Source of the DNA: Streptomyces triculaminicus
Lineage (GTDB): Bacteria > Actinomycetota > Actinomycetes > Streptomycetales > Streptomycetaceae
Length of the DNA: 64,000 bases
Assembly (NCBI RefSeq): GCF_017349075.1
Contig: NZ_JAFMOF010000001.1
Location: 248,001 to 312,000 of the forward strand
Direction of reading: 5' to 3'
Shown here piece by piece: positions 1 through 11,806 of this stretch. Under the pieces are notes generated by a model. The model did not search any database. It had not been told where the DNA came from and was given only the letters and a program-made list of their open reading frames with translations. The position numbers were made by a program, and so were the translations under genes. Positions within the stretch are counted from its first letter, which is position 1, and the number at the start of each line of letters is the position of its first letter.

Positions 1-952
1 CCACGTCGGCCGTCAGCCGCAGCTCCGCCGCGCTCCGCCGGCTGGTGAACGCGCCCAGGGCCTCGCGCAGTTCACCGACCCCCTCGCCCGTCAGGGCGGA
101 CAGGGCCAGCACCGCCGCCCCCGGCTCGCCGTGCTCGCCCAGCGCCAGCCCGTCCTCGTCGAGCAGCCGCCGCAGGTCGTCCAGGACCTGGTCCGCCGCG
201 TCCGTGGACAGCCGGTCCACCTGGTTGAGGACGACGAACGTCACCTCCGCGTAGCCGGCCAGGGGCCGCAGATAGCGCTCGTGCAGCACCGCGTCCGCGT
301 ACTTCTCCGGGTCCACCACCCAGATCACCGCGTCCACCAGCCCCAGCAGCCGGTCCACCTGTTCACGGTGGCCCACCGCCGCCGAGTCGTGGTCGGGCAG
401 GTCGAGCAGGACCAGGCCGCTCAGCGCCGGGTCGTACGGCCGGACCGGCTGGCGGCGGGCCCGGGCGGGGATGCCGAGGCGGTCGAGCAGTCCGTCGGCG
501 CGGTCGGTCCAGGCGCAGGAGAAGGGCGTAGCCGTCGTCGGCCTGCGCACCCCCGCCTCCGAGAGCTGGGCCCGCGCGAGGGCGTTGAAGAGGGAGGACT
601 TGCCGCTGCCGGTGGACCCGGCGAGGGCCACCACCGTGAGGTCGAGTGAGTGCCGGTGGCGGGCCGCGGCCTCCTCCAGCACCCGGCCCGCCTCAGCGAG
701 CGTGCGCCGGTCCAGTCGGGCCCTCGAAAGCCCCACCAGCTCGCGCAGCGCGTCGAGCCGGGGCCTGAGGGCCTGGCCGGCGGGGGAGGTCGTCACCCGG
801 GGGCCCGCGGGCACCAGGGGGCGAGCGGCGACCGGGACCGGCCGCTCGGGTTCGGCTCCCGGGCGGGAGCCGCCGTCCGGCCGGCCGCGGCGTGCGATCA
901 AACCGTCGTTCCAGAAGCGGCCCACCTCGTCTGCTGACGGCACGGCGGTCAT
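1..952 (-). CDS. Dynamin-like (YfjP-type) GTPase, DynB candidate, 3' end outside window
   Basis: The protein reads from ATG at 952 off the left edge of the window, so about 317 N-terminal residues are seen. It has a complete GTPase head: P-loop GSTGSGKSS, switch/G3 LLDLPDHDS, and G4 NQVD. Its ATG overlaps the stop of the upstream GTPase gene (ATGA), so the two are translated as a coupled pair. Adjacent GTPases of this kind in Streptomyces include DynA and DynB, which stabilise FtsZ rings at sporulation septa. DynB is the downstream, membrane-anchored partner, but the region where membrane segments would lie is not in this window. The assignment to DynB rather than another YfjP-like GTPase is inferred from gene order and pairing. 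Confidence 0.75.
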   Translation of the reverse strand, partial: MTAVPSADEVGRFWNDGLIARRGRPDGGSRPGAEPERPVPVAARPLVPAGPRVTTSPAGQALRPRLDALRELVGLSRARLDRRTLAEAGRVLEEAAARHRHSLDLTVVALAGSTGSGKSSLFNALARAQLSEAGVRRPTTATPFSCAWTDRADGLLDRLGIPARARRQPVRPYDPALSGLVLLDLPDHDSAAVGHREQVDRLLGLVDAVIWVVDPEKYADAVLHERYLRPLAGYAEVTFVVLNQVDRLSTDAADQVLDDLRRLLDEDGLALGEHGEPGAAVLALSALTGEGVGELREALGAFTSRRSAAELRLTADV

Positions 953-2580
953 CTCTCCTTCTGCAGTAGGGACAGCACCGCGATGAGTTCGACCTGATGC
1001 TCAGGGGTCAGGTCGAGGGCCTCGAGGGGGGCCGTCCTGCGGTCCCGCTCGCCTTCGAGGACCCGTTCGAGACAGTCGGACAGCAGGTCGCCGCCCCGGT
1101 CGCGCAGCCGCAGCGCGGCGCCGGCCCCGAGCGTCCTGGCCAGGGAGTCCCCCGCCGCACTCGCCCGGCCGCCGCCCAGCAGCGCCGCCGCCAGCAACGC
1201 GGCGGTCTTCTCCGCCTCGTTGCCGCGGTCGCGCTCCGCCGCCCGCACCTCCTCCTGGGCGATCTCCTCCAGGCAGCGCCGCCACCGGCGCACGGCCACG
1301 CCGACGCGCCCGCTCGCACCGTCCGGGTCGCGGGGCGCGAGCGCCGCCTCGGCCGCCGGGTCGCCGCCGCAGGCCGCCGCGATCTCCTCGTCGGCGGCGT
1401 CGGCGGCACAGGTCAGCAGGGCGATGACGGAGCCGGTGAGCGCGTTCAGCAGTTCGTCGGGGGTGCTGTCGTGGGGATGCCCGCGCCAGTGCGTCAGCGC
1501 GTCGCCGGCGAGCGCCTCCCCCGCCGCGATCTCACGCCGGACGCGCTCGACCGCGCGCCCGTACGCCTCCTCCACGCTCTGCAGCATCCGGACGGCCGCC
1601 GCGTGCTGCACCGCCGAGGCCCCGGCGAGGCCCGGCAGCCGCGAGCCCAGCGAGGAGAGCACGCCCCGGGCGGTACGGGCGGTCGCCACCGTCCGCGCGG
1701 CGGGGTCCTCGGCCCGCTGGGCGAGCCAGGCGCGCAGTCCCGCCACGGCGGTGGCGGGCAACAGCCCGCTGCCGTCGGCCGACTCGGGCAGTTCGGGGAT
1801 GGTGAAGCGGGGCACGTCGCCCAGCCCGGCCTGCTCCAGCATGGCGTCGTACTGCCGGGAGACCTCGACGGCCACCTGATGCGGCACCCGGTCCAGCACG
1901 GTGACGAGCGTGACGTCGTACTCCTTGGCCGTACGCAGCAGATGCCAGGGCACCGCGTCGGCGTACCGGGTCGCGGTGGTGACAAGCACCCAGATGTCGG
2001 CGGCGCAGACCAGCGAGGCGGCAAGGTCACGGTTGTGCTCGACAAGTGAGTCGATGTCAGGTGCGTCGAGGAGGGCGAGCCCGCGCGGGAGGGCGCGGTC
2101 GGTCTCGATGCGCAGGGCGAAGGGCTCGTGCTCCATGGCATCCGCCGACACGTCGTCGTCCATCGCCTCCGCCTCGTACGCCGCCGCGGCGCACTCCTGC
2201 ATCGGCACCCACACCCGCTGGAGCCGGGGCAGCACCCGCGATCCGGCGAACCAGTGATGATCGTCCGGATGGCAGACAAGGACAGGCGTGCGAGTCGTCG
2301 GCCGCAGCACCCCCGCCTCAGTGACCCGGCGCCCCACAAGCGAGTTGACCAGAGTGGACTTGCCCGCCCCCGTGGAGCCCCCCACGACCGCCAGCAACGG
2401 CGCTTCGGGGGCGCACAGGCGGGGCACCAGGTAATCGTCGAGCTGCGCCAGGAGCTCGGCCCGGTTCCGGCGGGCACGTGCTGCGCCGGGGAGGGGGAGC
2501 GGAAAGCGTGCGGCGTCCACGCGATCACGCAGTGCGGACAGCGCGTCAAGCAGTCGGGGCCGTACGTCCAAGGTCGCCAC
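949..2580 (-). CDS. Dynamin-like GTPase, DynA candidate
   Basis: About 543 residues from the chosen GTG at 2580. An upstream ATG at 2697 would add 39 poorly conserved-looking residues, so the GTG, which starts directly at the [19 protein letters not shown] segment, is preferred although its RBS is weak. The GTPase features are P-loop GGSTGAGKS near residue 69, G3 LLDAPDIDS and a VLDRVP segment in the G4 position. The C-terminal half is helical and charged with no clear membrane span. It overlaps the next GTPase gene by 4 bp. The cytosolic-GTPase-then-second-GTPase order fits the Streptomyces dynAB pair (septum and FtsZ-ring stabilisation during sporulation); this is inference from family and order. 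Confidence 0.75.
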   Translation of the reverse strand: MATLDVRPRLLDALSALRDRVDAARFPLPLPGAARARRNRAELLAQLDDYLVPRLCAPEAPLLAVVGGSTGAGKSTLVNSLVGRRVTEAGVLRPTTRTPVLVCHPDDHHWFAGSRVLPRLQRVWVPMQECAAAAYEAEAMDDDVSADAMEHEPFALRIETDRALPRGLALLDAPDIDSLVEHNRDLAASLVCAADIWVLVTTATRYADAVPWHLLRTAKEYDVTLVTVLDRVPHQVAVEVSRQYDAMLEQAGLGDVPRFTIPELPESADGSGLLPATAVAGLRAWLAQRAEDPAARTVATARTARGVLSSLGSRLPGLAGASAVQHAAAVRMLQSVEEAYGRAVERVRREIAAGEALAGDALTHWRGHPHDSTPDELLNALTGSVIALLTCAADAADEEIAAACGGDPAAEAALAPRDPDGASGRVGVAVRRWRRCLEEIAQEEVRAAERDRGNEAEKTAALLAAALLGGGRASAAGDSLARTLGAGAALRLRDRGGDLLSDCLERVLEGERDRRTAPLEALDLTPEHQVELIAVLSLLQKER

Positions 2581-2621
2581 ACGTGCAGAATGCCCAATTC
2601 TGGTGTGTTTTTGAAGCGTAT

Positions 2622-2655
2622 AGCCCCTGGCGCGCGAGGCGTGGCGCAAGGGGCT
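2622..2655 (-). promoter_or_regulatory. Inverted repeat upstream of the dynamin pair
   Basis: AGCCCCT at 2622-2628 is complementary to AGGGGCT at 2649-2655, with further partial pairing inside (GCGC/GCGC). It sits 42-75 bp upstream of the GTG at 2580 and could be an operator or a 5'-UTR hairpin. No further evidence is visible. Confidence 0.3.
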
Positions 2656-2875
2656 CAGGCATAACGAGTACACAACACCCGGCGCCCGGGGCGTCAAAAA
2701 CGATGCGAAATTCGCACCTGCCTGCGATTATCAGGACCGCTTCACCGAACCTCCACATCGTGTCACGGAGGTGAAGCAACCGGGACGAGGTACGCGGAGC
2801 CCTATCCTTGTCCCCGGCAAGGTCACGGCACCACCGAGCCCGGGGCTTCAGCCGTCCGCGACCGCCGTACAACCG

Positions 2876-2948
2876 GCCCCCGTAGCTCAGTGGATAGAGC
2901 AGGCGCCTTCTAAGCGCTTGGCCGCAGGTTCGAGTCCTGCCGGGGGCG
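2876..2948 (+). tRNA. tRNA-Arg (anticodon UCU)
   Basis: A 73-nt cloverleaf can be folded by eye. The acceptor stem GCCCCCG/CGGGGGC is at 2876-2882 and 2941-2947 with discriminator G2948. The D stem is GCTC/GAGC, the anticodon stem GGCGC/GCGCT carries loop CTTCTAA (anticodon TCT), and the T arm is GCAGG-TTCGAGT-CCTGC. No CCA is encoded. It reads rare AGA codons. tRNA 3' ends are common integration sites, but no second copy of its 3' end is seen in the following 2 kb. Confidence 0.96.
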
Positions 2949-3124
2949 CTCGCTCCATGTTCCGCGCCTCTCTTCCCCGGAGGGGCGTTTTGCTGGGCGG
3001 CGGGGCCCACCGCCTCCGCCCCCTCCCTCCCCTCCGCATGGTCACGGACCGCGACGAGAGCGACCCGACGGGCGCGGGGCCGGCCGTCGCTCGCTACCGC
3101 ATCGCCGCACCCCGGAGCCGTTAG

Positions 3125-3943
<819 letters not shown>

Positions 3944-3955
3944 GCCGGCGCTTCA

Positions 3956-3979
3956 CCCCTCCCGGGCGGGAGGGGTTTT
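3956..3979 (+). terminator. Rho-independent terminator of tsnR
   Basis: CCCCTCCC at 3956-3963 pairs perfectly with GGGAGGGG at 3968-3975 around a GGGC loop, followed by TTTT. It lies 12 bp after the tsnR stop codon. Confidence 0.88.
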
Positions 3980-4022
3980 CGCCGCGCGACGCCTTGGCCG
4001 GGCCGAGGTCGCCGGACGCCGG

Positions 4023-4895
4023 CTAGGCCAGCACGTGGTCGAGCCAGTGATGCACCAGGCTGACGTCACCGGAGACGCGGATCCCCGGGGCGGTGACGGG
4101 CAGCCGCCGCTTGCTCAGCAGCAGCAGCTGATCGGCCGGCGCTCGAACGGTGACGTCCGGGCGGCCGCTGTCGGGAGCGACGATGGCGGGGCCCGAGGGC
4201 GACAGGCGCAGCAGCCACTGCCCGGACCGGGACGGGGAAGTGCCGTCGCCCTGGAAGAGGATCAGCTCGCCGGAGCGGCGCAGATCCACCACCCGTGGGT
4301 TGAGGAACGCGGCGACACCCGGCTCGCCCATCGAAGTGAACCAGAAGTTCAGGCTGTTCAGGGCCACGTCCGGGTCGAGCCGGGGCTCGACGCCCAGGGC
4401 GATGTCGGCGTCGGCGCGGTGCACGGCGGCCTCGAGCGCACCCCAGGTCGCCCAGAACCGGGACCGGGGCTCGCCGTAGGTCGTCCAGGCGGGCGCGTCG
4501 GGTCCGCTCTCCTGCAGGGCGGCGACGAAGGCGTCGGCGGAGTCCGTCACCGGTGAGACCAGACGCTCCTCGACGGCCCGTTCGCCGGACGGGGCGTTCA
4601 GGTACGCGCGAGCGAGCGCGTCGACGTAGTGCGACCACGGCATCGCGGGGTCGAGAGCGCCCTCGGGGATCTCGGGCAGGAACACGTGGGGCGGGTGGAA
4701 CTCGGCACCCGGGCTCGTCAGGATCCCCGTCGCCCAGACGAAGGCCGTGTGCATATGGCCCATGAGGTGGGCCGCGGTCCAGCCGGGGCAGGTATCGATC
4801 CGCCCGGCGAAGTCGAGGCGGGCGAGCGCCTTGGCGAGGTGCCCGCTCTGCTCGGCGATCTCCTCACACAGGCGCGCGTGGCTCGGTTTGTACAT
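4023..4895 (-). CDS. Maleylpyruvate isomerase family (MDMPI/DinB-like) mycothiol-dependent enzyme
   Basis: 290 residues. The N-terminal four-helix DinB-like metal-binding domain shows the family signature CPGWTAAHLMGHM near residue 37, where the histidines are metal ligands, and the later EAAVHRADAD segment provides the third ligand. The C-terminal part (about 200-290) is the SCP2-like domain usual for the family. Members use mycothiol as cofactor or substrate in isomerisation, detoxification or thiol-transfer reactions, but most Streptomyces paralogues, including this one, have no assigned substrate. It is transcribed convergently to tsnR and has no operon partner. Confidence 0.8.
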   Translation of the reverse strand: MYKPSHARLCEEIAEQSGHLAKALARLDFAGRIDTCPGWTAAHLMGHMHTAFVWATGILTSPGAEFHPPHVFLPEIPEGALDPAMPWSHYVDALARAYLNAPSGERAVEERLVSPVTDSADAFVAALQESGPDAPAWTTYGEPRSRFWATWGALEAAVHRADADIALGVEPRLDPDVALNSLNFWFTSMGEPGVAAFLNPRVVDLRRSGELILFQGDGTSPSRSGQWLLRLSPSGPAIVAPDSGRPDVTVRAPADQLLLLSKRRLPVTAPGIRVSGDVSLVHHWLDHVLA

Positions 4896-4991
4896 GGTTT
4901 CTCCCTCGGAACGCGGATCGCACGCCCGCCGCCCCTTTGCATCGATTTCGACGTGTGGTCCGTTTCATCCAAGCGTGGTCCGCTGACACCG

Positions 4992-7226
4992 CTATGACAC
5001 GTCGCTCAAACCACGCGCCACCGAGCCCAGCCAGAGGCTGTCCCTGGCCCGGGTCATCGCCACGAAGAGCTGGGTCCGGGAGAGTTCCGCGCGCTCCAGG
5101 GCGATGTCCTCGTCTCCGACGACGGTGCACGCGCGCGTGGACGTGGCGGAGGGCGCGGCAGAGGGCCTGACGGCGGACATGCCGGAGGACGTGACCGAGG
5201 CCGTCACCGGGGCCGCGACGGAGGGCATGGCCGGCGCGGGCTCGTGGTCCGGGAGGTAGACGTGCTTGAACTCCAGGCCCTTCGCCCGGCGGTAGCTGCC
5301 CACCTTCACGGCGGCGACCGGCCGGCCGTCGTAGCGCTCGAGGGAGCAGAACGGGATTCCCGCCCGGGCCAGCAGGCGCTGGTAGTGGGCCGTCTCGCGG
5401 CGGGAGCGGCAGAGCACGGCCGAGTCGGGCCAGGAGGCCTCTCCACGAGCGCGCAGGGCCGCCAGAAGGGCGTCGTCGTGCTCGGCGGGCGTGCCGGAGA
5501 CGGACCGGGTGACCTGACCGCCGTGATAGGTGCGGTCGACGTCGCGCAGACCCGCGAGGCGGGTGCCGTCGATGTCGTCGAAGGCGTCGTCCGCCACGAC
5601 CGCGAGGGCGGCGTCGAGGATCTGCTGGGCGTTGCGGTAGTTGGTCCGCAGCACCTGCCCGCGGTCGCCGCGCACGTCGATGCCGGCGTCCGAGAGCCGG
5701 AAGCCGCCGGGATAGACGGCCTGCTGGCCGTCGCCCACCAGCAGCAGCCCGTTGGGGGCGTCCCCGACGAGCGCGTGCAGCAGGCGCACCCCGACGAGCG
5801 TGAGGTCCTGCACCTCGTCGGCGATGACCGCCGCGTACGGGGAGCGTCCCGGCCGGGCACGGGCCTCGGCGAGGGCCAGGCTGAGGATGTCGTTGAAGTC
5901 GTGCACGCCGCGCGCGCGGCGGACGCGCTCGTACTCCTCGTACAGCGCCCAGACCGCCTCGCGGTGCGGGCGGCGCAGGGCGGCCCGGCGTCGCTGGCGC
6001 CGCAGCGTCGCGTATTCCTCGAAACCCGTGATGCCGCGTCCCTTTATGACGCAGTCGATCTCCTCGTGCCAATAGCGCGGGCAGGGGTCGAGAGCGGCGA
6101 GGACGCTGGGCCGGCCGCACCGCACCCAGGCCCTGCTGAAGGCGTCCTCCGACCGGCCGCCGTGCAGCCGGTGCGGAATTCCGCGCTCGGCGAGGAATTT
6201 CCGCGCCCAGGAATGCAGGCTGCGGAATTCCACCCGGTCGGCGACGGCCGGTGCCATCGTCCGCAGAAACGTGCCCTGGACGCGCGGGAGATTGCTGGCG
6301 AAGGTGACGTACAGAATCCGCCCGGTCGTGCGCTGGGCGAGATGGGCGGCGCGGTGCAGCGCCACGACGGTCTTGCCGGTGCCCGCCGGACCGCTCACGC
6401 GCGCGGGGCCGGACCAGTTGCGCCGTACGAGGGCGACCTGGTCGGGGTGCAGGAAGGTCATCCACCGTTCGACGGGGGCGCGGCGCGCGGCGTCCATGGC
6501 CGCGTCGCACAGGCTCGCGATGTCGAAGAGGGCGTTGTCGTCGGCCGTGTCGCCGGAGGCGGCGTCGGACGTGCCCCCGCCGTCGGGGGCCGGGCGGCCG
6601 GAATCGGCGGAGGGCACGGACGGCTCCTCGGGGACGTACGAGCCCTCGTACGCCGGGAACACCACCTCCAGGTGGTCGGCGATCGCACACACCATGGCCG
6701 CTCCCAACCGGGTGCGCTCGGCCAGCAGGGCGGGGCCCACCTCCCGCTCGCCCAGCAGCCGTACGCGGTCGAGCGTGCCGTCGAAGGAGCGGCCCGCGAA
6801 GACCATCAGCGGCTGGACCGCCACGGGCGACAGGCCCAGGGGCGCCAGCGCCACCTCCGCCACCCGCGTCACGGCCAGGAGCTTGCCGATCTCGCCGTCG
6901 CGCCGCTGGCGGCCGGCGGTGAGATGACCGTCGGCGGCGCCGGGAGCCGCCCGCCAGTTCTTGACGTCGATGACGAAGACCCCGCCGGGCCCGACCAGCA
7001 ACATGTCGACGTTGGCCGCGCGCGTCCCCGGCCACCGCCGGTCCACCAGCAGCCGCCAGCCGCGCCGGGTGAGCATCAGCAGCTGGGCCGCGACCTTGCG
7101 CTCGCCCTCGCTCGCCGCCTCCCACCGCCGGGCCTCCTGCTGCGCGGCCCGCAACTGCTCGCGCAGCTCACGCTCGTGCCGCCGGGCTTCCTGAGCCCTG
7201 TTCGATGCCGAACCACCAGCCTCCAT
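4992..7226 (-). CDS. NERD-domain UvrD/Rep-type superfamily 1 DNA helicase
   Basis: 744 residues from ATG 7226, which has a GAGGGGG RBS; a longer frame to 7403 lacks support. Residues about 40-150 form a NERD (nuclease-related) domain with the expected acidic residues and the V-I-D-V-K-N core near residue 87. A low-complexity Asp/Gly/Ser linker follows (about 200-230). The helicase begins near residue 260: Walker A GPAGTGKT (279-286), DEVQD Walker B, the GDGQQAVYPGG and LRTNYRN motifs, and the C-terminal VAMTRARD motif VI. A Ser/Thr/Ala-rich insertion interrupts the region before motif VI. Proteins of this architecture are thought to act in DNA repair or in defence against foreign DNA, but a specific role is not known. 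Confidence 0.85.
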   Translation of the reverse strand: MEAGGSASNRAQEARRHERELREQLRAAQQEARRWEAASEGERKVAAQLLMLTRRGWRLLVDRRWPGTRAANVDMLLVGPGGVFVIDVKNWRAAPGAADGHLTAGRQRRDGEIGKLLAVTRVAEVALAPLGLSPVAVQPLMVFAGRSFDGTLDRVRLLGEREVGPALLAERTRLGAAMVCAIADHLEVVFPAYEGSYVPEEPSVPSADSGRPAPDGGGTSDAASGDTADDNALFDIASLCDAAMDAARRAPVERWMTFLHPDQVALVRRNWSGPARVSGPAGTGKTVVALHRAAHLAQRTTGRILYVTFASNLPRVQGTFLRTMAPAVADRVEFRSLHSWARKFLAERGIPHRLHGGRSEDAFSRAWVRCGRPSVLAALDPCPRYWHEEIDCVIKGRGITGFEEYATLRRQRRRAALRRPHREAVWALYEEYERVRRARGVHDFNDILSLALAEARARPGRSPYAAVIADEVQDLTLVGVRLLHALVGDAPNGLLLVGDGQQAVYPGGFRLSDAGIDVRGDRGQVLRTNYRNAQQILDAALAVVADDAFDDIDGTRLAGLRDVDRTYHGGQVTRSVSGTPAEHDDALLAALRARGEASWPDSAVLCRSRRETAHYQRLLARAGIPFCSLERYDGRPVAAVKVGSYRRAKGLEFKHVYLPDHEPAPAMPSVAAPVTASVTSSGMSAVRPSAAPSATSTRACTVVGDEDIALERAELSRTQLFVAMTRARDSLWLGSVARGLSDVS

Positions 7227-7363
7227 ATCCGCCCCCTCGCCTACACACTCCCCCACGAACTTGCATATATACACAAAGTAATGATCGAACAACGCATCGC
7301 CATCACCCCAGAGGCGGCCGGTATCGTCTGCGGGGTCGGAGCAGGCGAGATCAAGGAGCGGCG

Positions 7364-9090
<1,727 letters not shown>

Positions 9091-9092
9091 CC

Positions 9093-11186
9093 TCAGCCGC
9101 CCAGCCGCTCCCGCGCCGTACGCGCCAAGGGGCTGCCCACCCGGTCGTACAGCTCCGCCGCCGTCCGCCAGTCCGCCTCGGCGGCCTCCCGCTCGCCGCG
9201 ACCGGCCGCGACGTCGCCCCGCAGCAGCAGGATGCCGGCCTGCTCCTCCGGGGCCCCGCACGTCTGCATCAGCCCGGCCGCCTCGTTCAGCGGGGCGACC
9301 GCCTCGTCGGAGCGATCGGCACGCACGCGTGCATGCGCGTAGTGCCACAGCGCCTTGGCCTCGTTGAAGGGGTCCGGCAGTGCCGCGAAGAGGTCGCGGG
9401 CGCGCAGCAGCAGGCTCGCCGCCTCCTCGTGACGGCGTTCGGCGGCGAGGGCACGCCCGAGGTGCAGGGTCAGCAGGGCCCGGCCCCGCGGGTGGTCGAT
9501 GCCGTCCAGCGCATCCACCGCGCGCCCGAAGTGCTCGGCAGCCGCGGCGGGGTCGTCCGCGGCCAGCGCCAGCAGCCCCAGCCCCTCCAGCGCGGACGAC
9601 ACGGTACGCGCGTGCCCGGCGGCCGAGGCCAGGCGCAGGGAGTGCCGGTAGTGCTCCGCGGCCCGCTCGTCCCGGGCGTCGGTGCAGGCGAAGGCCAGCT
9701 CCAGGTGCATGCGGGACACGGCGAGGGGGTCGTCGCACCGCTCGGCCGCGGCCAGGCCGAGCCGGCAGACGGCGATCCAGTCCGCGTGGTACTTGCGGCG
9801 GAAGAAGAAGCCGCGCAGGGCCTCGCACAGCTGCCAGGTCTGTGCGTACCGGTGCGTGCCGTGGGCGAGTTCGGCCACGGCCACCAGATTGGCACGGTCG
9901 GCCTCCAGGGCGTCCAGCGCCTCCTCGGCGTCCCGGAACGCGTGCCCGGCGCCGTCGTCGCTTCCGGGGCCCGCGAAGAGCGGGCCGTAGCGCCACCGGG
10001 ACGAGGTCAGCCGCTCGACGGCGGCGGCCCGCCGCAGGTACCAGTCGGCGTACCGGCCCACCGCCGCCTCGGTCTCCGCGCTCGTGGCGGCGGCCCGCGC
10101 GTGGTCGTGGACGAGCCGGTGCATCCGCAGGCGCCCCGTACCGGCCGGTTCCAGCAGTCCCTCGCGCACGAGCGTCCGTACGTCGGTCTCCGCGTCGGCG
10201 TCCAGAGCGTCGGCGACGCGCCGCGCGAGCTCGCGCGAGAACTCGGGTGTGGGGTGCGCGCCCAGCGCCCGGTAGAGCGCGGCCGCCCCTTCCGGCAGGG
10301 AGGCGTGAGCGGCGTCGAAGACCTGCGGAACGGAGAGGTCGTCCGGCACGGCGAGCGCCTCCAGACGGGTGCGGCGGTCGATGAGTTCGCGGGCGAGTAC
10401 GGCCGGATCCTCCCCGGAATCGAGGAGTTCACCCGCGCGGGCGCCCGCGATCCGCACGGCCAGGGGCAGCCCCGCGCAGGCGCTCAGGACGTCCTCCAGT
10501 GCCGGCCGGTCCAGGACGTCGGGGCGCCCGGCCACGGTGTGGAAGAGGTCGGCGCCCGCCGCCGCGTCCAGCGCCCGCAGCGGCACCGCCAGGGTGCGCG
10601 GGTGGGAGGCCCGCAGACCGGTGAGCGGGGAGCGGCTGGTGACGACGACCACGCTCTCGGGGTGGCCGGGCAGCAGGGGGCGTACCTGGCCGGCGGTGAC
10701 CACGTTGTCGAGCAGCACGAGGGCGGGCGCGTCCGCGGTCAGCGACCGGTAGTGGGCGGCGAGCTCGTCCGGGCCGGCCGGGCGGTCGTCCTGACGGTCG
10801 GACAGTTCTCGTACGAAGCCCTCGAGTACGGCGACGGGGTCGCGGGGTCTGAGCGGGCCCTGCGGGCTCATGTCGGCCTGGAGGTGGCCGCCGGGGAAGT
10901 CGGCGGCGAGCTGGTGCAGCCAGCGCAGGGCGGTGGCGGTCTTCCCCATGCCGGGCAGTCCGGTGACCACGACGACCAGGGGGGCGGTGCGCCCGGCCCG
11001 TTCGGCGGCCGCGCGCGCGAGGATCTCGAAGACCGGATCGCGGTCGACGAACACCTCCGGCGCGGCGTCCAGCAGCCGCGGGGCCCGCCGTGTGGGGGCG
11101 GTGGAGTGATAGTGCACGTTCCGCGCCTGCACCACGGTGCCGTGGAACGTGCCGCCCCCGATGGTGTTGTCGTTGCCGTCGCCCAT
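9093..11186 (-). CDS. NB-ARC/TPR STAND-type ATPase
   Basis: 697 residues. The N terminus carries the short Gly/Asn-rich segment ending in GTFHGTVVQARNVH that precedes NTPase domains in many actinobacterial STAND proteins. The NB-ARC domain follows: Walker A GLPGMGKTA (76-84), Walker B ALVLLD (155-160), sensor VVTSR (182-186) and the GLPLA motif (239-243). From about residue 400 to the end there are degenerate tetratricopeptide repeats rich in Ala and Leu, the usual ligand-sensing arm. There is no DNA-binding SARP or HTH domain and no visible effector domain, so the output is unclear. STAND proteins act as signal-dependent switches in regulation or in phage defence. It is tail-to-tail with the GT-B-like gene and downstream of the chaplin gene in the same orientation. 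Confidence 0.85.
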   Translation of the reverse strand: MGDGNDNTIGGGTFHGTVVQARNVHYHSTAPTRRAPRLLDAAPEVFVDRDPVFEILARAAAERAGRTAPLVVVVTGLPGMGKTATALRWLHQLAADFPGGHLQADMSPQGPLRPRDPVAVLEGFVRELSDRQDDRPAGPDELAAHYRSLTADAPALVLLDNVVTAGQVRPLLPGHPESVVVVTSRSPLTGLRASHPRTLAVPLRALDAAAGADLFHTVAGRPDVLDRPALEDVLSACAGLPLAVRIAGARAGELLDSGEDPAVLARELIDRRTRLEALAVPDDLSVPQVFDAAHASLPEGAAALYRALGAHPTPEFSRELARRVADALDADAETDVRTLVREGLLEPAGTGRLRMHRLVHDHARAAATSAETEAAVGRYADWYLRRAAAVERLTSSRWRYGPLFAGPGSDDGAGHAFRDAEEALDALEADRANLVAVAELAHGTHRYAQTWQLCEALRGFFFRRKYHADWIAVCRLGLAAAERCDDPLAVSRMHLELAFACTDARDERAAEHYRHSLRLASAAGHARTVSSALEGLGLLALAADDPAAAAEHFGRAVDALDGIDHPRGRALLTLHLGRALAAERRHEEAASLLLRARDLFAALPDPFNEAKALWHYAHARVRADRSDEAVAPLNEAAGLMQTCGAPEEQAGILLLRGDVAAGRGEREAAEADWRTAAELYDRVGSPLARTARERLGG

Positions 11187-11280
11187 GACGCCCCAGCCCC
11201 CAACTCGCCCGGTCCCGCCCCGGTTCCGCCCCCTCCGCGGCCGGGAGGAGTGATCCTACGGGCCGGGCGCACGACGGCGC

Positions 11281-11314
11281 ATGGCGCCCGCCGACGGAGC
11301 GTCGGGGGCGCCAT
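11281..11314 (-). terminator. Hairpin downstream of the chaplin gene
   Basis: ATGGCGCCCGCCGAC at 11281-11295 pairs with GTCGGGGGCGCCAT at 11301-11314 apart from one bulged base. It lies about 70 bp after the chaplin stop and has no T-run, as is common for Streptomyces terminators. Confidence 0.55.
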
Positions 11315-11385
11315 ACGCGCGGGACGGTTCCGGGTCGGGGAGCGCACCCCGGAGCCGCGGATCGACCGCGTCGGACGATCGCCGG

Positions 11386-11625
11386 TCAGCTGTTGACGCA
11401 GATGTTCCCGGAGGTCGGGTTCAGCAGGCCGACGATGTCGATGGAGTTGCCGCAGATGTTGATCGGGATGTGGATCGGCACCTGGATGACGTTGCCCGAG
11501 ATGACACCGGGAGAACCGGCCGCCACACCCTTGGCTCCGGCGTCGGCGACCGCGCCGCCGGCCACGCCGACGAGAGTGGCGCCCACGGCGGCGGTGACGA
11601 CTGCTGCCTTGGCGATACGAGACAT
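11386..11625 (-). CDS. Short chaplin (hydrophobic aerial-hyphae surface protein)
   Basis: 79 residues. A Sec signal peptide (about 1-29, cleavage near VADA-GA) precedes a single chaplin domain with the typical GSPGVISGN start, alternating hydrophobic residues, and two cysteines (C58 and C76) that form the intramolecular disulfide. There is no LPXTG sorting signal, so this is a short, secreted chaplin of the ChpD-H type. Chaplins assemble into amyloid-like fibrils on hyphae and spores, lower surface tension and permit aerial growth. The ATG at 11625 has an AAAGG RBS; a longer in-frame start at 11709 would place the signal peptide internally and is rejected. Confidence 0.95.
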   Translation of the reverse strand: MSRIAKAAVVTAAVGATLVGVAGGAVADAGAKGVAAGSPGVISGNVIQVPIHIPINICGNSIDIVGLLNPTSGNICVNS

Positions 11626-11689
11626 GGGGAGACACCTTTGCTTGGTCGTACGGGACGAGCACCCGGTCGGTGACGGCCGGGAGCCCGGA

Positions 11690-11720
11690 TCAACGGGTAG
11701 GGGGCACAAAGGTTTCGTTC
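11690..11720 (-). promoter_or_regulatory. Possible ECF-type promoter of the chaplin gene
   Basis: On the minus strand GAACGAAACC (11720-11711) is separated by 15 bp from CGTTGA (11695-11690), 64 bp upstream of the chaplin ATG. An AAC-containing -35 with a CGT-type -10 resembles ECF-sigma promoters. Chaplin genes in Streptomyces are controlled by the ECF factor BldN, so that is the obvious candidate. The match is by eye only. Confidence 0.35.
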
Positions 11721-11806
11721 ATGAAGCGTTCGAGTGATGCCAATGCGCACCGATGAACGGAAATGGGGGTTTCCGCACCGGCTTCCGGGCTGGCAGGGTT
11801 CCTTCC

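Noticed and set aside
2771..3124. A 117-codon open frame across the tRNA-Arg gene
   Set aside because: It reads through a complete tRNA cloverleaf and has no protein-like features.
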